Shown here piece after piece: positions 48,222-58,884 of a stretch of DNA of 60,000 nt. The stretch lies in assembly GCF_964204645.1 (NCBI RefSeq), contig NC_134032.1, forward strand, positions 8,800,275 through 8,860,274. Reading direction: 5' to 3'. This DNA comes from Tubulanus polymorphus. Taxonomy: Eukaryota; Nemertea; Palaeonemertea; Tubulaniformes; Tubulanidae. Position 1 is the stretch's first letter. Each line of letters opens with the position of its first letter. The notes under the pieces were generated by a model. The model was given only the letters and a program-made list of their open reading frames with translations. It searched no databases and was not told where the DNA came from. Both the position numbers and the translations under genes were made by a program.

Positions 48222-49268
48222 CTATATTTTAGTGTTCCTAACTATTTCAAAAGCCACTTTCCTAAATTCGGCATTCGTCAAGCAATACACGATAAAGTTT
48301 GCTGACGAATCGACGATAGAAAATGCCAACGCTATTAGTCTCATATCCACAAATCGTTTTGTACTGCTCACAAAAAAGGGTATACGATCGACAAAACCAA
48401 AAATTTCACAAATAATAAATAATAAAACTACCGATAACACCATCTTTAGAACCCTCGTTTCTCTTCTAGACGATTCGTCGGTTACGCCGAGCTTCGAAAG
48501 TCGAATAACCCGACGGTAAAATGTCACCAACATCAAAATAACATTGATGACTACTAAAATGCAGATTGGAATCAAGACAGTAAGATACATGAATAGAAAA
48601 CGCACGGAAATTACATGTTGCCATTTAGAACGATTAAACCAAATACGCCACTTTATGCCCGCACCACGCCTTGTAATATATGGCCAATGGGTGGGGCAAT
48701 TTAAGAATACAATATTATGGGGAGGTAGAAAGTGAACAAAATGGCTGCAAAAACCTAGTAGCGCAATGAACACCATCAACCATATTGACAGTAACTTTTT
48801 AGGAAGTCCTCGAGATTTCATTGGAAACAATACGACGATCAACCGCTCTAGACTGAGCAGTACAGTGCACCAGTTACGCGTCATCTGGAATATGTAGAAA
48901 AATGGCAAAGCAGCCGAGATGAAAATTACACCAAAATTCCAGTTTTCCGATCGAAACAAAATATCTCCCAAGACGGCGTAAATGTACACAGTTCGTAGCG
49001 GATAAAGAATGAACGTAGCGATCATGAACAAAAGGTCGTTTAAAGCGAGGAGTTTGATGAGAAAATAATTATCAGATTTGAATCGCTTGAGAACAAACAA
49101 CGTGAATACGTTGAATATGATACCCAGCACGGACGCCGGTAGATAACAGCCCAAATATGTAAGAACACTTAATTTGTATTTCCACTTTACTGGTCGAAAT
49201 CCATACCTCTGACACAGGCTGTGCGTTGTCAATGCGACGCTTGTACTCGTAATGTTGTTATCGAACAT
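48222..49268 (-). CDS. Class A GPCR, receptor 1 of cluster
   Basis: Single exon of 348 residues. I set the start at the ATG aligned with the neighbouring receptor (MFDNNITSTS); an in-frame ATG at 49475 would add 69 residues lacking homology in the sister gene. The N terminus has an NNIT glycosylation site. Seven hydrophobic segments are visible: GIIFN in TM1, LALND in TM2, SLERL in place of E/DRY after TM3, a loop-2 Cys in FLNCP, and DSSANFIVYC in place of NPxxY. TM6 lacks the CWxP proline (ICEIFGF). These features fit rhodopsin-like peptide or chemosensory receptors near the FMRFamide-receptor type, with the ligand unknown. It is about 65% identical by eye to receptor 2. It would act at the plasma membrane through G proteins. 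Confidence 0.85.
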   Translation of the reverse strand: MFDNNITSTSVALTTHSLCQRYGFRPVKWKYKLSVLTYLGCYLPASVLGIIFNVFTLFVLKRFKSDNYFLIKLLALNDLLFMIATFILYPLRTVYIYAVLGDILFRSENWNFGVIFISAALPFFYIFQMTRNWCTVLLSLERLIVVLFPMKSRGLPKKLLSIWLMVFIALLGFCSHFVHFLPPHNIVFLNCPTHWPYITRRGAGIKWRIWFNRSKWQHVISVRFLFMYLTVLIPICILVVINVILMLVTFYRRVIRLSKLGVTDESSRRETRVLKMVLSVVLLFIICEIFGFVDRIPFFVSSTKRFVDMRLIALAFSIVDSSANFIVYCLTNAEFRKVAFEIVRNTKI

Positions 49269-49520
49269 CTCATAAACTGTAAGCCACGATCTCTGTAGAG
49301 ACAGTTTGATTAATCCATTGTTAACCTCCTTTTGGTCAAACTTGAAATGAAATTGAAACTGAATGAATGGATAAAGGATTTTCTCTTCGTTTCGCGTTTC
49401 CCATTCCAAAGCTAATGAACAAATGACATTATCTATGGAATCTGATATCCTTTGACGGATACATTCAAGAGCCATTGGATATGATTAACGCTTTAGGTAT
49501 TTTGTTATATGATTTATTTG
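49269..49520 (-). promoter_or_regulatory. Conserved upstream region of receptor 1
   Basis: It aligns with 51712-51970 upstream of receptor 2: GAGACAGTTTGATKA, TTTGGTC, CGTTTCGCG, AAAGCTAATGA, ATCCTTTGACG and GCTTTAGGTATTTKGTTA occur in the same order. It also aligns with the flank of the pseudogene at 47700-48160. It probably contains the 5' UTR and promoter, duplicated with the gene. Confidence 0.45.
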
Positions 49521-50661
49521 TTAGATCTGTTCTTCTATGAGTTTGTCTCAACGAAGTTTCACTTCGGGAACTATTTATAAACTATATTCAATGAGCTTAG
49601 CTTGGTCTAATTGTAAATGAGGACATAGACCAGCTTAATATGGTTTTAGGGGGTCTCAGCTGATGATCTTGGTCCTAGGTTCTTTTCTGGAGCGTCTCCT
49701 CGTTTAAGTAACAAAGTGAAACTGGGCGTAGCAACTCACAACCGTAGAAGTGATCTAAAGCAAGCTAATATCGTAGAAGATGCTTAAGTTTATAATTCCA
49801 TCATTTCACTCTCATCCCATTTTTTCCCTTTAATAGTGCATTTCATTGCCGATCAGTGGCCGCTTTTCTTGGAATATGGACAACCACTGAGCTGTATAGT
49901 TTCTCACATTTATTGGCTTTGTTTAAGAGCCACACTCCTCTCTTCCCCCGCTCACTCTCACCGACCGTAGACTCGAATAAACTTGCGTCTACGGTGCGTT
50001 GACTCATCACTGAAAGGTTTTTGATTAGCTCACGGTTCCAGCAAGTTATCAGTAAACTGTAATTGACTAAATATCGTTCAAGTTAACACGGATTTATGGT
50101 CTCCCTCTATTGAGACACGATCGGCTCTGTGTTCTGTATCCAGTAAAGATTGAATTCCCCCCAATAGCGAATATCGGAGGTTCTTTGCCATAACCGTCTT
50201 TAATTTACTTATCATTAATTGACAAAATTCATCTCCGTAGGTTGCCAAAATTTCGACATTCGACTGGCTACATACGATTTGTTTGTATATTAAAGATTCG
50301 TTTTGCCTGATGAAGAGCTTCGGAAGAATAATCGATTCCGACAGGGTTTGAACTCATCGCGGTATCGATTGAAAATGGCTATCGTTTATAAAAAAGCAAG
50401 CTCTCGTGAAGAGAAATTTGTCTCTATCTTCCTTTTACATTGAAAAAGCAACAGCATTTTCACCACAACTGTCCGTAGATGTAAACGACGGGTAAACTCC
50501 TCTATGTCTAGCCGTAGCTTGAATCTATCGGTCATGGAGCCGGGTAAAAAGGCCTCGGCCAAGGAGGTGAAATCAGTGAAATCTCGTCGTCAGTGATGTT
50601 TCTTGACGATAGGTTTACAATCGAATTGTTTTACGTATTACGTAATGCACTAATATTTGAT
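49521..50661. other. Intergenic between receptors
   Basis: No gene was recognised. A stretch near 49850-50000 (a pyrimidine-rich tract, then CGAATAAACTTGCGTC) has the look of an LTR R/U5 region, but no partner LTR or primer site was found, so I do not call it. CCTGATGAAGAGCTTCGG near 50308 is a partial relative of the stem-loop motif. Confidence 0.35.
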
Positions 50662-51711
50662 TCATATTTTCATTTTGATGTGGTCAACTATTTCAAAAGC
50701 TACCTCTCTGAATTTCTCATTCGTAACGCAATACACGATAAAGTTTACTGATGAATCGACGATAGAAAATCCCAACGCTATTTGTCTCATGCCCGCAACG
50801 TTTCGCATATATCCTAAAGACTGTAAACGAGAGATAAAACCAAAACCTTCACAAATGATAAACAATAAAACTACTGATAAAACCATCCTTAAAACCCGCA
50901 TTTCTCGTCTAGACGATTCATTAGTTACACCGAGATGTGAACGTCGAGTAACCCGACGGTAAAATGTCACCAGAAGCAGAATATTATTCATGATAACTAA
51001 AATGCAAATTGGAATCAAGACAGTAAGATACATGAATAGTAAACGCGCGGAAATTACATGGTGCCATTTAAAACGATTAAACCAAATAGGCCACTTTATG
51101 CGCGCACCACGCCTTGTAATGTATGGCCAATGGGCCGGGCAATTCAGGAATACAATATGACTGGGGCCTAGAAAGTGAACGAAATGGCTGCAAAAACCAA
51201 GTAGCGCAATGAACACCATCAACCATATTGATAGTAACTTTTTGGGAAATCGTCGAGATTTCATAGGAAACAATACCACAATTAACCGCTCTAGACTGAG
51301 CAGTACAGTACACCAGTTACGCGTCAGCTGAAATATGTAGAAAAAAGGCAAAGCAAACGAGATGAAAATTGCACCAAAAATCCAGTCACCCGATCGAAAC
51401 AAAATATCTCCTAAAACGGTATATACGTACGCAGTTCTAAGTGGATAAAGAATGAATGCAGCGATCATAAACAGAAGATCGTTTATAGCGAGAAGCCTGA
51501 TGAGAAAATAACTATCAGATTTGAATCGTCTTAGAATTAACAACGTGAATGCGTTGAAAATTATACCAAGTACTGAGGCCGGTAGATACCAGCCCAAATA
51601 CACAAAAACACTGAATTTGTGTTTCCACTTTACTGGTCGTGATTCATACCTCTGACACAGGCTGCGCGTCGTCAATGCGGTGCTTGTACTCGTAATGTTG
51701 TTATCGAACAT
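50662..51711 (-). CDS. Class A GPCR, receptor 2 of cluster
   Basis: Single exon of 349 residues starting MFDNNITSTS (N-glycosylation site NIT). TM1 carries GIIFN, TM2 LAIND, the TM3 end SLERLIVVLFP, loop 2 FLNCPAHWPYI, TM6 VLLFIICEGFGF without the usual CWxP proline, and TM7 DSSVNFIVYC. The C terminus is short and basic (EIVDHIKMKI). Length and layout are typical of short rhodopsin-family receptors. It lies in the same orientation as receptor 1 and the partial receptor at the right edge, and shares upstream sequence with receptor 1. The ligand is unknown. Confidence 0.87.
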   Translation of the reverse strand: MFDNNITSTSTALTTRSLCQRYESRPVKWKHKFSVFVYLGWYLPASVLGIIFNAFTLLILRRFKSDSYFLIRLLAINDLLFMIAAFILYPLRTAYVYTVLGDILFRSGDWIFGAIFISFALPFFYIFQLTRNWCTVLLSLERLIVVLFPMKSRRFPKKLLSIWLMVFIALLGFCSHFVHFLGPSHIVFLNCPAHWPYITRRGARIKWPIWFNRFKWHHVISARLLFMYLTVLIPICILVIMNNILLLVTFYRRVTRRSHLGVTNESSRREMRVLRMVLSVVLLFIICEGFGFISRLQSLGYMRNVAGMRQIALGFSIVDSSVNFIVYCVTNEKFREVAFEIVDHIKMKI

Positions 51712-51970
51712 CTCATAAACTGTAGCCCCCGACCTCTGCAGAGACAGTTTGATGAGTCTATTGAGAACCTATTTGGTCGTACTTCCATCGAAATTGAAAC
51801 ATAATGAATAAATCTAGATCTTTCTCCACGTGTCGCGCTGCCCATACAAAAAGCTAATGACCTTATAACGTTTTCTCTCTTGAATTTCAGATCCTTTGAC
51901 GATTATATATTCATTCAAAGCGCCACTGACAATGAGTACCGCATAAGCTTTAGGTATTTGGTTACATGAT
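51712..51970 (-). promoter_or_regulatory. Conserved upstream region of receptor 2
   Basis: Colinear with 49269-49520 upstream of receptor 1 (see there). Here the frame is not open to a further upstream ATG, which supports the shorter start in both genes. Confidence 0.45.
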
Positions 51971-52589
51971 ATATTCGTTAAATTTGTACAAAATGAAAAG
52001 ATAAGCTTAGATGTATCTCATCATAGGTATAGGTCTCAACCTTGGAACCAAACGTACCACAATGTAACCTTCGCCTGGCCTAAACTGTGAACAAGAACAT
52101 AAATCAGATTAGCGTAGTCATAGTAATATCTTGGGAGGTTTCAACCGTGGAAGCGGATCCAGGCACGGATTCAGACGCGGGTCAGCTACCAAAAAATCTT
52201 TAAATCGTTTTCTTGAAGGAATGTACTCAAGAAAAAGCAGGCGGACGGTACCACCATAATCTACAATATCATTTCATGTTTGGCCAAGCAATAAGCCGTA
52301 TAGGCCCCCAATGATTAGGGATTTTAGTCGGCAGTTTCTTAAGTGTTTCGTTAGCAAAGTCACGGCTGTAGAAATAGGCGAGGCAACTCATACTCGTAAA
52401 ATTGATACGTAATACGGTTTATTATAAAAGATGTGTACGTCGTTTGTAATCACACTAAATCTCAACTTATCTCTAGAACGTTTCATAACAACAGCCGGTC
52501 AGAAGGTGCTGCTCTTAGAAATAATTAATCCCTGAGTTGTAGTAGTTCGCAAAATTAATAGAACGGAGCGGAAAAAAATCCTCTGACAA
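51971..52589. other. Intergenic, nothing recognised
   Basis: It contains no long open frame, repeat structure or RNA gene that I can support. Confidence 0.4.
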
Positions 52590-53000
52590 GGTGAAGAAGC
52601 TATACTGCCAAAGTCGGGTTGTTCGTGGTTCTAATCCCGATTCAATGAAGGCGCTCGAATGTGTTTTCCTTAATCATTAGTCAAAATTACCTGTAAATAT
52701 TATTTTTAAAATAAATATCTTTAACTTCACACGATTGAATATATGAATATTGTTACTTCTTTTGATATTGCAACTTATAATTGTTATTAATAAGCTACAT
52801 GTATTAAGAAATTATATCTCTTCGTTGCTTTCAATTTATTGACTAGTTTTTAATAGGGAAGTTTCCAGTTACCAGGCGCCATTTTGAGAGCGATGGACGA
52901 CGATTAATCGCGCTAGAGGTTTTAGTTCAAAAAGTGTTAAAATCTGTGGGACCGCCTCAAAATGGCGCCGGGTTACTGGAAACTTCTCTATTCAGTGTGG
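52590..53000 (+). mobile_element. Cluster-associated SINE, copy 2 (with MITE insertion)
   Basis: The head has TCGGGTTGTTCGTGG and TTCTAATCCCGATT (B box with one change). The AT-rich body has TAACTTCACACGATTGAAT and continues to about 52850, where a MITE (52852-52992) interrupts it or abuts it. Confidence 0.55.
52852..52992. mobile_element. MITE with ~40-bp inverted ends
   Basis: AATAGGGAAGTTTCCAGTTA at the left is complementary, with few mismatches, to TACTGGAAACTTCTCTATT at the right. The pairing continues inward through CAGGCGCCATTTTGAG and CTCAAAATGGCGCCGG. Total 141 bp, non-coding. Confidence 0.8.
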
Positions 53001-53799
53001 TATACAAATACCGGCCCGTCCCGCCAGATGGCGTCACTTTACCATTTAATATATTCGATTAAAATTTCTTATCAACTTCCGTCTAAATATAAATAACTTA
53101 AAAATTAACTTGAATACACGTGTATTTTGACAATAGGCATGTTATATGGATGTGTATTTTGAAGTACACTTGCAATACACGTGTATTTTGAAATGACAAA
53201 TCAACAAAATACAGCACGAGAAAATTCCTTTAAAAACTGCTATCATACACAGAACAAGAAGCTTCCTTTCTTTCTCTTTTAGAAATCTTAATTTCGTTGT
53301 TTATTTTTTAGTCTTCTTTAATGTCAAAACTCATTACAACTTCTGCGAAAAATCAACTTTCCAATCGCTAAAAATATCAAGATTGTGAAAAAGCGTACTG
53401 ACGGAGTCGAATGGTTCTTTCGTTAGAAAATGCGGCGCGTGATGTGTTTCAACATACGAACGTGTACACCATCGATTTTAAAAATGTCAACCTACACCAC
53501 ACCGCACAGCCATATCACTCCTAATGATACAAAATATAGTTACATCATGAAATTTGAAATTCAAGCTTACCGAGCAATTACGATATCATTTAAATGCCGA
53601 TTTAATTAACCAATTTACTGCTTTGAATAAATGCCGATGTTTGAGTAGTTGATAAAGTTTCACACCAATACCCTGAACAAATCATTTGCAGTCTCTACGG
53701 ATGTCACCACGTATAAAATGGTTCAAACGGATTAATGAACCAACTAATGGTATTTTACACTAGCAAGTGACATTTTGGACTTAGACTTGAATATCGCAA
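53001..53799. other. Intergenic with short TGTATTTTG repeats
   Basis: At 53110-53200 ACACGTGTATTTTGA recurs two to three times. CCCGCCAGATGGCGTCAC near 53020 matches 46965, part of the duplicated cluster flank. No gene was seen. Confidence 0.4.
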
Positions 53800-54575
53800 C
53801 CAGCGGTAGACAAGAATTCAACGAATTATTTGAGTAATTAGAACGAAGACGTTGCTGGTAACACAGAATTCGGAACTATGATTAATACTGTCTATTAATC
53901 AGATATACTGTACCAAGAAAAGTGTAGCCGTTGCAAGATACGGTTTCAGTGCAGTCCTGCCATTATTGCCTGTCCGTAATCTAATTGAAGCAATTTGTGG
54001 TACTGCAATCGTCGTCACCCCCGATTTCATTCAACAACTTCCGAATAAATCCCCAGAGAACCAAACAGGTAACTATAAAGGTTTCGATTACTTGAGTTTC
54101 TATGAATTTAGGACTGATTATATCTCACCATTCCAAGTGGTAGACCTATACTTACCCTTAAATACGGAATTGATCCGGTTTGGTCTTCAAACAGCGCAAG
54201 CTATCTTCGTGTCCAGGTTTGCGTCATTGTGGTGGATTCTGACGATTGCAAATTCTTCAATAATCGGATTTGCATTGTTGATCGCAGCTAATGCCGGTTC
54301 AAAAATGATATTTAATTAGTGCTTTCGAAAATAAATCGAACAGTTGTTGGCATTTGCGGTTGGTTTCGCGATTGTTTTGTACGCGCTTCAATCGATCGGG
54401 TGCGCTACTCCATTTTGGATTCTCTTTGCTGCATTAGACCTAACCATAATTATTCGTGCCTTCTTTGATATACCGAACAACATCGACGATTCAAAAACAG
54501 AAACAACATAATTCCAGCTCAGTGTTGTGAAAGGAATGCTCAACGTCAACATAATAGATAGCCTCATAATTTTTG
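53800..54575 (+). pseudogene. Decayed SLC18-like transporter copy
   Basis: It is colinear with the intact gene at 55733-57094 from the N-terminal TGTAG-CKxRFQCSP region through FASLWWILTIANS, NAGSKM and the PFWIL segment. It has several in-frame stops and frameshifts (after IIACP and again near 54320) and lacks the second half. It stops where a fragment matching the start of the 546-bp dispersed repeat (TTTTTGACGCC) begins, so insertion or deletion there removed the 3' half. Confidence 0.8.
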
Positions 54576-55732
54576 ACGCCATAAAAACCGTTACAATGAT
54601 TTATTTTCGTGCGATAGTATATGCGTTATTCAATAACTATCACAATTGTAAATTTTGGCGTTTATTTTGTAATTAGATTTATTTCATAACTTTAATTGAT
54701 TTTATGTAAATCAACATCCGAGACGATATTAAAGACGGCTTTAGATATTTCCATAAGTCGGGTCTTTATCTTACTATTGATAGTTGGTGCCATACACTAA
54801 TATGTCGTAATGAACATCAATGTTGATTTCATTGGTTTTAGAGCATTCTCAATTCTGAAGCCTTTCTGGCGGATAACCGTTTAGATAGCACCACGCGAAG
54901 TGCCAATTAAATAGGACTTTCGTACATGAAAATTAATTGGGCCGATACTGAGTCTGGTACATCTGTCGCCTACATGAATTTGGTTACGTAAAACACGTGT
55001 TTAATAATAAAGCTAATCCATCAATTCAAATTTATTCTAATTACCATTTAAACTACATTAGTTCTTTGAATATATCGAAACAATTTAGTACTTTAAAGAA
55101 TACTGTCGACTCACTTTAATATTTTGTCGTTTCACACCAAAAAACACACGTGGCACACATGCGTGGGGCTGTCCATGAGACGTCCAAGAAGCTCGAAGGG
55201 GGGGGGGGGGGTTGTGAATTTGTCTGCTATTCAAGCTCGGTTGTCAGATGTTCGGTATTTTTGAACTTTTTTTTCCAACCTCGCATTCTCCGAGGCACTG
55301 GGATCCATCTGGTTGTCTATGATATGTTTTCATTATGTTGTGGTTGCTGTCCTGGATTTCATTACCAGCGAGGTCCTGTGGGCCTTGGACGTTTATCATA
55401 TCAATGTGGTCTCTTCCGGACAATCCAGCACATAACAAGACAACTGCTTATGATACCGTTACTCCTACTGGTTTATTCAGATTATTTTTACAATCCATGT
55501 CATGCAATGAACTTAATCTATCATTCTAGCCGCGCACCTATACGAACGTCGCCACGCAAGGTTTTGAGAAGAAAAGACAAAAGCAATCGATTTGTTCATA
55601 CGATGACCATTACTGATTACCACGAAGGATATCTCGTTATCTAGATAACAGCAACTGAGCACGGATCTGGTGATTATGAACGTTTTTGCGTAATATTTCA
55701 ACAACTCGAACCCACCTGTTGTCAACAACGAT
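54576..55732. other. Intergenic between transporter pseudogene and gene
   Basis: It contains a 25-base match to the start of the dispersed repeat (54570-54595), a G-run near 55199 and frames without domains (55150-55644). The last 100-200 bases should contain the 5' end of the transporter transcript. Confidence 0.4.
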
Positions 55733-57094
55733 ATGATGCTGCTCAATGGATTGAAAGTGACGATGGATGATAACGATGCGGATAGAGAAGTATTGGTTGA
55801 CAATGGCGCAACTGGCGAGGAATCTGAATACGGAGCTGTTGATACTCTCTCTAAAGTTCCAGAAGAAGGAAAGTGTAGTTCTTGTAAGATGCGGTTTCAG
55901 TGCAGTCCTGTAGTTATTGTGTGTATTGTTAGTTTAGCATTACTGGTACTCGAAACAACTACTGGAACTGTAATTATCGTTACATCTGATCTCCTGAAGG
56001 AAGTCCAAAATACATCCTCGGCGGACAAACGGATAACTGTAAAGGTGCAAATTACTCGATTTGCTTTCGATGCAGGACTGATTTTGGGCACTCTTCTTAG
56101 CGGTAGACTTACTTTCAAATTCGGACATTTATATCCGTTCTGCTTCGGTCTACTAACAGCACAAAGCGCTATCTTCATGTGCGTTTTTGCGTCATTGTGG
56201 TGGATTCTGGCGATTGCAAATTCGTTAATAGGACTTGCAGTGGCAATCGTAGTAAATGCTGGGTCAACGATGGTATCTTTTGCTTTCGAAAATAAATCGG
56301 ACAGAGCTGTGGCACTTTCGGTTATAAACAGTTGTCGAGTCGGCGGAAGCGCCTTTGGTTTCGCAATGGCCTTGTACGAGGTTCAATTGATCGGGCGCGC
56401 TACTCCATTTTGGATACTTTTTGCTGCATTAGGGCTAACGATACTTATTCGCGCCTTCATTGAAATACCGAACAACCACGACGATTCAAAAACAGAAACT
56501 CAATTCCAGCTCAGAGTTGTGAAAGCAATGCTCACTGACGCGCAAACAGTAGTCTTACTCGGCATCAACTTTATGGATGATATCATATATATCACATACC
56601 ATACGTTAATGCCATTATGGATTATGGAAAGTTTTACGATGGTGAATTGGCAACTAGGGACTGTAAGACTGTCATCAGCAGTTTTCTTTGTTATCACTAC
56701 AAATGTATTTGGATTCATTGTGTCTAAAACTAGAAATTACCGATGGATTTACGCTATAATTTACTGCCTTCTAGCTACAATTTCAATGTTTTCTTATCCG
56801 TTTATAAGTAACATTTGGCAAGCGTTCGGTCCGGATATGATCTATACATTAGCAATTAGTTTGTTCGGTGGATTTTATTATTCTTGGTTGTCAGATGTTG
56901 CAGATCAGAAATACGATCAACATTACGAGACATTATTCGCTTTGGATATTTTCATTGGTCGGCCATTAGCTACTGTTTTACTATTAATAGCCGATGCCAT
57001 ACAGCCATATGTCGGGTATACAGCCATATTCATAAGCATCGGTATCTTACATTTGATTTATTTGTTTACGTCTATCATTCTTCGAGACATGTGA
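55733..57094 (+). CDS. SLC18-like (vesicular amine transporter family) MFS protein
   Basis: Single exon, 453 residues, MFS-type with about twelve hydrophobic segments. ATG at 55733; a second in-frame ATG at 55763 is possible. Segments resembling SLC18 (VMAT/VAChT) are GRATPFWILFAALGL (end of the first half), PLWIMESFTMVNWQLG and ITTNVFGFIVSK (second half). In TM1 an acidic residue (LVLETTTGTVIIVTSD) sits where SLC18 proteins have Asp-Asn, here Glu. An Asp is kept in LFALDIFIGRP. NTSS and a Cys-rich CSSCKMRFQC precede TM1. It is divergent, so the substrate (a monoamine, polyamine or other cation) is not predictable; vesicular H+-coupled antiport would be the family mechanism. It lies on the strand opposite to the GPCRs with a decayed paralogue 1.2 kb upstream. 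The lack of introns could reflect retroposition. Confidence 0.75.
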   Translation: MMLLNGLKVTMDDNDADREVLVDNGATGEESEYGAVDTLSKVPEEGKCSSCKMRFQCSPVVIVCIVSLALLVLETTTGTVIIVTSDLLKEVQNTSSADKRITVKVQITRFAFDAGLILGTLLSGRLTFKFGHLYPFCFGLLTAQSAIFMCVFASLWWILAIANSLIGLAVAIVVNAGSTMVSFAFENKSDRAVALSVINSCRVGGSAFGFAMALYEVQLIGRATPFWILFAALGLTILIRAFIEIPNNHDDSKTETQFQLRVVKAMLTDAQTVVLLGINFMDDIIYITYHTLMPLWIMESFTMVNWQLGTVRLSSAVFFVITTNVFGFIVSKTRNYRWIYAIIYCLLATISMFSYPFISNIWQAFGPDMIYTLAISLFGGFYYSWLSDVADQKYDQHYETLFALDIFIGRPLATVLLLIADAIQPYVGYTAIFISIGILHLIYLFTSIILRDM

Positions 57095-57159
57095 TGATAA
57101 ATCTTTCATCGATAATAGTGCTATTGGTGATACTTTTTTTCACCTCAAGTGTCTTTCAT

Positions 57160-57165
57160 AATAAA
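57160..57165 (+). terminator. Polyadenylation signal of the SLC18-like gene
   Basis: AATAAA lies 66 bp after the TGA-type stop region ending at 57094, a normal distance for a short 3' UTR. Confidence 0.5.
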
Positions 57166-58389
57166 CCGGAATCCCTTCATCATAAGAATAACATTATTCT
57201 ACATGTTTAGGCTGTAGGTACCTTTCGAAAGCTAAAACCACACTCTCAATTATGATTAGACGATGAAATTGAACCTAATGGTATCTGCGGAATAGCAAGA
57301 CTCTCATCTTTCGATAGCAATAAGACGTGAACAAATTTTCCATTTTTATCCACACTTACTTCTTAGATGTTGGTTCTGTCAAATCCACCTTTTTCTCTTG
57401 TTTAGATAAATGATACTTGTCCTTCCTCGGTAAATACTTGAAATATTATTATTAATATTATATTATTCCGTTATCGGTGGTTAAACTATAGCAGTAATGT
57501 ACTTTAAGTAATGTACGGAAGCTGGAGTTCATGGCCAGTGTTGCTATTCAGACAACCTGCGTTGACGCGTACGTCATACATAAACAATAAATAGAAGTAA
57601 TATAAATAAATACGTCGGGATGTGACGTATGTATCCGTTAAGGAAAACCTAAATATGGCACGGTCATGAGCTCCGACGAGCGAAAATTGTATTTTCAGGT
57701 CATCGCGACGTGTGTAGGTACGTAAACACTCCATATATGGGTTGGAGGAATGTTGTGACGTTTGAATACGTCACAATCCGTGAATACCAAGCCATGTGTG
57801 GAAAAGGGCCTCCACACGTTACTAAACAATAAATAATATAAAAATGGAAGAAGAGCGAGTCTTAAGGAGAGCCCGAGAGGGAGATAGAATGTACACACCT
57901 GGTTAAGAGAAATAGATACGAATAGATAACTTAAGAAATCGTTCAAGTTATGTGCGAGAGCATTACAAGCAGGTCAAGAACCCAGGACCGAGATACGGCC
58001 TTAGAACACAGTGAACCATCACAACAACACTGGTAGATATAACACTACCACATATTGACCGTTCATTCTGCATTCAAATTAAAAAGTAAGATTTAAGGAT
58101 TTTACGTTCTCAATCGGATTCTTTATAATTTTGTAATAATGACTGCGACATCGATGATGATTTTATTTACACTGCTTTAGAATAGATACCCGCGTACCAT
58201 AGATGACGCCTATGCGCTTAGGGAAAAACTAATTCGTGTTATAAAGATAATAAAACGTCGAATTTTTATACACACATATCGTTCTAGCGTACGTACGTCA
58301 ATTTGAAAAGAACAGTAGCGTACAAGGCGGGAGGGTGGTCAAAAATCGGAAGATTTTTGCGTATGTACCTAATTGGATGGCTAAATGGA
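57166..58389. other. Intergenic, possible LTR-like stretch
   Basis: No supported exon. At 57530-58100 a stretch with GTGACGTATG, AAACAATAAATAATATAAAA and AGGAGAGCCCGAGAGGGAG looks like retroelement LTR or leader sequence, but neither a second LTR nor coding sequence was found. Confidence 0.3.
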
Positions 58390-58550
58390 TGGTATCTTAC
58401 TGCGCGTCGTAATATATGGTCAATGGGTTGGGCTATTTAGGAATGCAAGATAATAGGAAGGTATAAGTCGGACAAAATGCCGGGACAAAATGGCCACAAA
58501 AACTAACTAGTGAAATAAACATTATCAACCTTATTGACAGCAGTTGTTAA
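58390..58550 (-). pseudogene. GPCR fragment a (TM4 to loop 2)
   Basis: Minus-strand homology to the receptor segment around the loop-2 ITRR motif, with many substitutions and a small duplication (GGGACAAAATG). No flanking receptor exon sequence. Confidence 0.65.
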
Positions 58551-58850
58551 AACCAAATAGGCCACTGTATGCGCTTACCACGCCTTGTAATGTATGGCCA
58601 ATGGGTGGAGCAATTTAGGAATACAATTTGACTGGGGGTTAGAAAGTGAACGAAATGGCCACAAAAACCAATTAGCGCAATGAACACCATCAACCATATT
58701 TATAGTAACTTTTTGGGAAATGTTGATTTCATTGGAAACAAAACGGCGATTAACCGCTCAAGACTGAGCTGTACAGTACACCAGTTACGCATCATATGGA
58801 ATATGTAGAAAAATAGCACGTCGGCCGGATGAATCCAACCAAAATGATCG
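58551..58850 (-). pseudogene. GPCR fragment b (TM3 to TM5 start)
   Basis: It covers the TM3 NWCTVQL-SLERL region, TM4 and loop 2, head to tail with fragment a, which repeats the TM4/loop-2 part. It contains frameshifts around 58718 (missing bases in the loop after TM3) and 58815, and lacks TM1-2 and TM6-7. Confidence 0.75.
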
Positions 58851-58884
58851 GTAGTTTCTCTCGAAAAAAAAAACGGTAAAATGG

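Noticed and set aside
49850-50000. Solo LTR
   Set aside because: The AATAAA and pyrimidine-rich tract are suggestive, but no TG...CA boundaries with a target duplication or second copy were found.
55150-55644. 164-residue frame upstream of the SLC18-like gene
   Set aside because: It runs through a G-tract, has no domain or clear start context, and overlaps an antisense frame of equal quality (55244-55438).
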